A stretch of DNA of 64,000 bases. Source: Streptomyces luteogriseus (GTDB lineage: Bacteria > Actinomycetota > Actinomycetes > Streptomycetales > Streptomycetaceae). The stretch spans positions 62,001 through 126,000 of the forward strand of contig NZ_JACHMS010000001.1 in the NCBI RefSeq assembly GCF_014205055.1, read 5' to 3'. The first letter of the stretch is position 1. The number at the start of each line of letters is the position of its first letter. The notes beneath the pieces were generated by a model, which was not told the origin of the DNA, ran no database searches, and was given only the letters and a program-made list of their open reading frames with translations. This document shows positions 60,927-64,000 of the stretch, piece by piece. The position numbers were made by a program, and so were the translations under genes.

Positions 60927-61907
60927 GTGCTCCGCTTCGAAGTCTCCGTCGAGGACCTGCTGCGCAGCCGCTTCGCACTGTCGCCCGCGATGGACCTCTG
61001 CCTGCTGCTGCGCTCGCTCGCCGGCCAGAACCGGCCGCTGCCGCGCGCCTGGGCCGCCCGGCTCCTGCCGACCTTTGAACGGCTTCGCCGCGAGACCGAG
61101 CTGGACGCCGCGCTCGCCCTGCACACCCCGCAGTCCGGACCGAACTTCGTCGCCCCGCCTCCGCGCGGCCTCAACCAGACCTGGGCAGAGGACCTGGCCA
61201 CGATCCGGGCCACACCGCTGGAAGCGGCCCGCCACGAATTCACCACCACCGCCACCGGCCCGTCCGCCCATGATCCCCGCGTACGCGCGGTGCTGGACTC
61301 CACGGACGCCGTCACCAGGATCGCCGAGGCGATGGACCAGGCGTGGCACGAGCTGCTCGCCGCGGACTGGCCGCAACTGCGCGCGATCTGTGAGCGCGAT
61401 GTCGTGCACCGGGTGGGTCTGATCGGGGAACACGGATGGGCCATGACCATCGAGAGCCTGCACCCGAGCATCGCGTGGCGCGCCGGCGGAATCGAGATCG
61501 GCTTCTTCCCTCCGGTCGGAAACGTCCGCCTCGCCGGCGACGGACTCCTGCTGATCCCTTCGGTCTTCGTCGGCAATATCGCCGCCCACCTGGAGGACCC
61601 CTGGCCCAGGACCTTGGTCTACCCCGCCCGCGGCACCGCCGCCCTGTGGGGCGAACAGGCGACCGTCCCCCGACCGGACGCGCTGAGCGCTCTGGTCGGC
61701 CGGGCCCGAGCCCGGCTGCTGTTGACGCTGGACGCCCCGGCCAGTACCAGCCACCTCGCCCGAAGCCTCGCCATGACACCCGGAGCGGTGGGAGACCACC
61801 TCGCCATCCTGCGAGGCGCGGGGCTGCTCGTCCGCGCCCGGTCCGGACGGTCGGTGCTGTACCGGCGCACCCCGCTCGGCGAGGCGCTGGTCGCCGCTTC
61901 GGGCTGA
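60927..61907 (+). CDS. ArsR-like winged-helix regulator, long form
   Basis: A 326-residue protein. Its first 240 residues are a helical/beta domain typical of the DUF5937-type long ArsR-like regulators of streptomycetes (LLRSRFALSPAMDLCLLLRS at the start, ESLHPSIAWRAGGIEIGF and LIPSVFVGNIAAHL inside). The C-terminal winged helix reads STSHLARSLAMTPGAVGDHL and RGAGLLVRARSGRSVLYRRT. The GTG at 60927 is the first start. It is divergent from the MFS gene and probably controls it. Confidence 0.85.
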   Translation: MLRFEVSVEDLLRSRFALSPAMDLCLLLRSLAGQNRPLPRAWAARLLPTFERLRRETELDAALALHTPQSGPNFVAPPPRGLNQTWAEDLATIRATPLEAARHEFTTTATGPSAHDPRVRAVLDSTDAVTRIAEAMDQAWHELLAADWPQLRAICERDVVHRVGLIGEHGWAMTIESLHPSIAWRAGGIEIGFFPPVGNVRLAGDGLLLIPSVFVGNIAAHLEDPWPRTLVYPARGTAALWGEQATVPRPDALSALVGRARARLLLTLDAPASTSHLARSLAMTPGAVGDHLAILRGAGLLVRARSGRSVLYRRTPLGEALVAASG

Positions 61908-61977
61908 GGGCTCAGATCAGCCCTCCTTCTCGAGGCACCGCCGGCAGATGATGGTGCAACCGAGGGCGAGGCCCTAA

Positions 61978-62165
61978 GTGGAGACGTGTGTATGCGACAT
62001 CTCCGACGTCGGCGTGTCCCAGCCCACCGTCTCCCCCCACCTGAAGAAGCTCAAGGAGGCCGGGCTGCTCACCTCCGAGCGACGCGGCACCTGGGTCTAC
62101 TACCGGTCGAGCCGTCCGTGCCGGCGGCGATGGGCAAGCTGCTGGCCCTCCCGACCGCTGCCTGA
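61978..62165 (+). pseudogene. ArsR-type arsenic repressor remnant
   Basis: The frame reads VETCVCDISDVGVSQPTVSP and HLKKLKEAGLLTSERRGTWV, the metal-site and helix-turn-helix of an ArsR repressor (CVCD motif). After YYRSS a one-base shift leads to VPAAMGKLLALPTAA and a stop at 62163-62165. The N-terminal helices are missing. It lies 3' of the acr3 gene on the other strand, so it may be an older arsR of this locus. Confidence 0.75.
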
Positions 62166-62369
62166 TACGGCCGACGCGCAGCCGTTCCCGGTACCGGCTG
62201 GGGCTCGTGGCAGCTGCGGCGCGGAGAACGGAGTGCCACCGCCACCCGGCGCCACCAGTTCGGTGTTGATGCCGGGCGGCGGTTCGGCGGGGTCTGCGGT
62301 GGCGGACTCGTAGTACCGCCCCTGCTCTTGGCCGAGCGGATCCTTGCCGCCACCTTCCGCGTCGTGAGG

Positions 62370-62453
62370 GGCACAGCACGGACAGCGGCTCCGCACTGAC
62401 GGCAGATACCCGGCCGCGTTCGTCTCCCGCCTTGTGACAGTCCGGGCAGTGCG
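62370..62453 (-). other. possible zinc-ribbon fragment
   Basis: The minus strand reads THCPDCHKAGDERGR and, in a shifted frame, ICRQCGAAVRAVPLTTRKVA. Two CxxC pairs suggest a zinc ribbon of a decayed small gene. Support is weak. Confidence 0.25.
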
Positions 62454-63584
62454 TCAGCCTTCCCGCGAAGCTGCCGTCAGCTGCTGATCGGCGGTGAACT
62501 TCCTTCGCCAGGCGAGTGCGACGTAGACCAGGCCGATCAGCACCGGCACTTCGATGAGAGGGCCGACGACGCCGGACAGGGCCTGGCCGGAGGTGACGCC
62601 GAAGGTGGCGATGGCGACCGCGATCGCCAGCTCGAAGTTGTTGCCGGCCGCGGTGAACGCCAGGGTCGCGGTGCGGTCGTAGGCGAGGCCCAGGCTCTTG
62701 CCGAGGAGGAAGGTGCCGAAGAACATGACCGCGAAGTAGACCAGCAGCGGCAGCGCGATCCGGGCGACGTCCAGCGGCTGGGAGGTGATGGTCCTGCCCT
62801 GCAGGGCGAAGAGGATGACGATCGTGAACAGCAGCCCGTACAGCGCCCACGGGCCGATCTTCGGCAGGAACTTCGTCTCGAAGTCGGCACGACCCAGCTT
62901 CCGCTCGCCGATGCGGCGAGTGAGGAAGCCGGCCAGCAGCGGGATACCGAGGAAGAGGACGACATTCAGCGCGATGTGCCAGACGGACACGTCAAGGCCC
63001 TGACCGTCGCCGAGGTCCATCCAGCGGGGCAGCAGGTCGAGGTAGAACCAGCCCAGCAGCCCGAACGCGAGTACCTGGAAAACCGAGTTCAGCGCGACCA
63101 GGACGGCCGCGGCCTCGCGGTCGCCGCAGGCGAGGTCGTTCCAGATGATGACCATGGCGATACACCGGGCCAGGCCCACGATGATCAGGCCGGTGCGGTA
63201 CTCGGGCAGGTCCGGCAGGAAGATCCACGCCAGGGCGAACATCACCGCCGGTCCCACGATCCAGTTGATGACCAGCGAGGAGGCCATCAGCTTCTTGTCG
63301 CCGGTCACGCGGTCGAGCCGGTCGTAGCGGACCTTGGCGAGGACCGGGTACATCATGACCAGCAGGCCGAGCGCGATCGGCAGCGAGACTCCGCCGATCT
63401 CGATCTTCGCGAGCGCGTCGTTCATGCCCGGGATGATCCTGCCCAGACCCAGGCCGACGGCCATGGCGAGCAGGATCCACACCGCGAGGTAGCGGTCGAG
63501 GGTGGAGAGCTTCTTGACGATCGAGTCGTCCCCGTCCGGGCCGGCGCTCCGGGGGCGGGCGGTGGTGGGCTCGGTGGAGGTCAC
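62454..63584 (-). CDS. acr3: ACR3 family arsenite efflux transporter
   Basis: A 376-residue transporter with ten membrane helices. GLARCIAMVIIWNDLACGDR contains the conserved Cys141 needed for As(III) transport in this family, and AFTAAGNNFELAIAVAIATF is the second signature region. A GTG at 63584 overlaps the arsR stop (GTGA), so it is translated from the arsR message. It pumps arsenite (and possibly antimonite) out of the cell. Confidence 0.93.
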   Translation of the reverse strand: MTSTEPTTARPRSAGPDGDDSIVKKLSTLDRYLAVWILLAMAVGLGLGRIIPGMNDALAKIEIGGVSLPIALGLLVMMYPVLAKVRYDRLDRVTGDKKLMASSLVINWIVGPAVMFALAWIFLPDLPEYRTGLIIVGLARCIAMVIIWNDLACGDREAAAVLVALNSVFQVLAFGLLGWFYLDLLPRWMDLGDGQGLDVSVWHIALNVVLFLGIPLLAGFLTRRIGERKLGRADFETKFLPKIGPWALYGLLFTIVILFALQGRTITSQPLDVARIALPLLVYFAVMFFGTFLLGKSLGLAYDRTATLAFTAAGNNFELAIAVAIATFGVTSGQALSGVVGPLIEVPVLIGLVYVALAWRRKFTADQQLTAASREG

Positions 63585-63889
63585 GGACAGGCCCTCTTGT
63601 TCTCGGCGGCGGTGCGGGCCAAGGCGGCGAGTTCGGCGAACTGCTCGGACAGGCCGGCCAGGACCTCGGGCTTGAGCTTGTAGTAGGTGAAGCGGCCGCA
63701 CGGCTCGGTGTCCACGATCCCGGCCTCGCGCAGCACCTTCATGTGGTTGGACAGGTTGGTCTGCTTGGCTCCGGTCTCCTCCACCAGGTGCGTCGTGCAG
63801 AGCGTCTCGCGCGCCAGCAGGGTCACGATCCTCAGGCGGAGCGGATCGCCCAGCACCCGGATCACATCAGCGTCGACTGAAGTCAGCAT
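63581..63889 (-). CDS. arsR: ArsR family arsenic-responsive repressor
   Basis: A 102-residue repressor. DPLRLRIVTLLARETLCTTH and QTNLSNHMKVLREAGIVDTE form the winged helix-turn-helix. Cys31, Cys64 and Cys101 are candidate arsenite ligands, a non-classical set also seen in other actinobacterial ArsRs. The ATG is at 63889. It is the first gene of the arsR-acr3 operon and is divergent from the probable arsC at 63984; both starts are close enough to be controlled from one operator. Confidence 0.9.
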   Translation of the reverse strand: MLTSVDADVIRVLGDPLRLRIVTLLARETLCTTHLVEETGAKQTNLSNHMKVLREAGIVDTEPCGRFTYYKLKPEVLAGLSEQFAELAALARTAAENKRACP

Positions 63890-63890
63890 G

Positions 63891-63928
63891 CGCTGATACT
63901 GTCACATCATTGCTCGCTGATACCAGCG
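63891..63928. promoter_or_regulatory. probable ArsR operator
   Basis: CGCTGATAC occurs at 63891 and again at 63915, 24 bases apart. The second copy is part of the inverted repeat CGCTG-ATAC-CAGCG. It sits directly upstream of arsR and before the divergent gene. Confidence 0.5.
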
Positions 63929-63983
63929 GGGGCTGAAGCCATTGGCGGCCGGGTCCGCCACGAGACCGGAGAGAACGATCACC

Positions 63984-64000
63984 ATGGCCGACAAGCCGTC
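63984..64000 (+). CDS. start of a gene, probably arsenate reductase
   Basis: An ATG at 63984 after GGAGAG opens MADKP and then leaves the window. A divergent gene next to arsR-acr3 in streptomycetes is commonly arsC, whose proteins can begin MADKPSVLFVC. Only five codons are visible, so the assignment rests on context. Confidence 0.4.

Overview
The window looks like Streptomyces or a very close relative. GC content is very high with strong third-position GC bias, GTG starts and GGAG ribosome sites are common, and many families are typical of actinomycetes: several ECF sigma factors, anti-sigma ATPase and STAS pieces, mycothiol-type DinB/TIGR03086 proteins, F420-type LLM oxidoreductase, CU044-type proteins and DUF6009/DUF6233-type small proteins. 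The large number of frameshifted and truncated genes, IS remnants and plasmid-type fragments suggests a variable region such as a chromosome arm. All family names below come from reading the protein sequences; no database search was run.

Layout. 0-3.4 kb: DUF1707 gene (cut by the window edge), TetR regulator, decayed quinone oxidoreductase and TipAS-domain genes, and a membrane-anchored peptidoglycan-binding protein. 3.7-7.5 kb: an ECF41 sigma factor locus with two NAD(P)-binding reductase/epimerase genes, a carboxymuconolactone decarboxylase and a DoxX protein; two divergent promoters fit TGTCACA-N16-CGTC exactly. 7.6-12 kb: decayed DUF6233 pair, AsnC regulator, LLM oxidoreductase coupled to a nucleobase deaminase, a three-repeat relic of a type I-E CRISPR array, and a frameshifted DUF6009 gene. 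12.4-15.9 kb: FAD oxidoreductase, membrane protein and a second ECF sigma factor with a SnoaL-like tail. 16-20.6 kb: secreted alpha/beta hydrolase, IS5 remnant, MerR regulator, repeats and a dead nicotinamidase gene.

20.7-27.9 kb holds the most notable unit: a small trypsin-co-occurring protein, a 1436-aa trypsin/STAND-NTPase/15-repeat WD40 protein overlapping it by ATGA, and a transmembrane serine/threonine kinase with a cysteine-rich outer domain. This has the layout of predicted NTP-dependent conflict or signalling systems. 28-30 kb is debris with a 48-bp palindrome. 30.2-36.2 kb is a block with a thioesterase, acyl carrier protein, cytochrome P450, fatty acyl-AMP ligase and EF-hand protein, bracketed by direct repeats of the 3' half of an anti-sigma ATPase gene. 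36.8-39.2 kb pairs a cis-prenyltransferase with a DUF2236 (MpaB-type) oxygenase carrying its own EF hands.

39-51 kb mixes small intact genes (GNATs, beta-trefoil lectins, DM13 protein, ECF sigma plus CU044_5270-type partner) with a rearranged dnaB relic, nested IS pieces and a relaxase fragment. 51-64 kb contains a second P450, a PIG-L/Mca-type deacetylase, a TIGR03086 protein, an acyl-CoA ligase with divergent PucR-type regulator, a DinB protein, an MFS exporter with divergent ArsR-like regulator, and an arsenic locus (acr3, arsR, start of a probable arsC).
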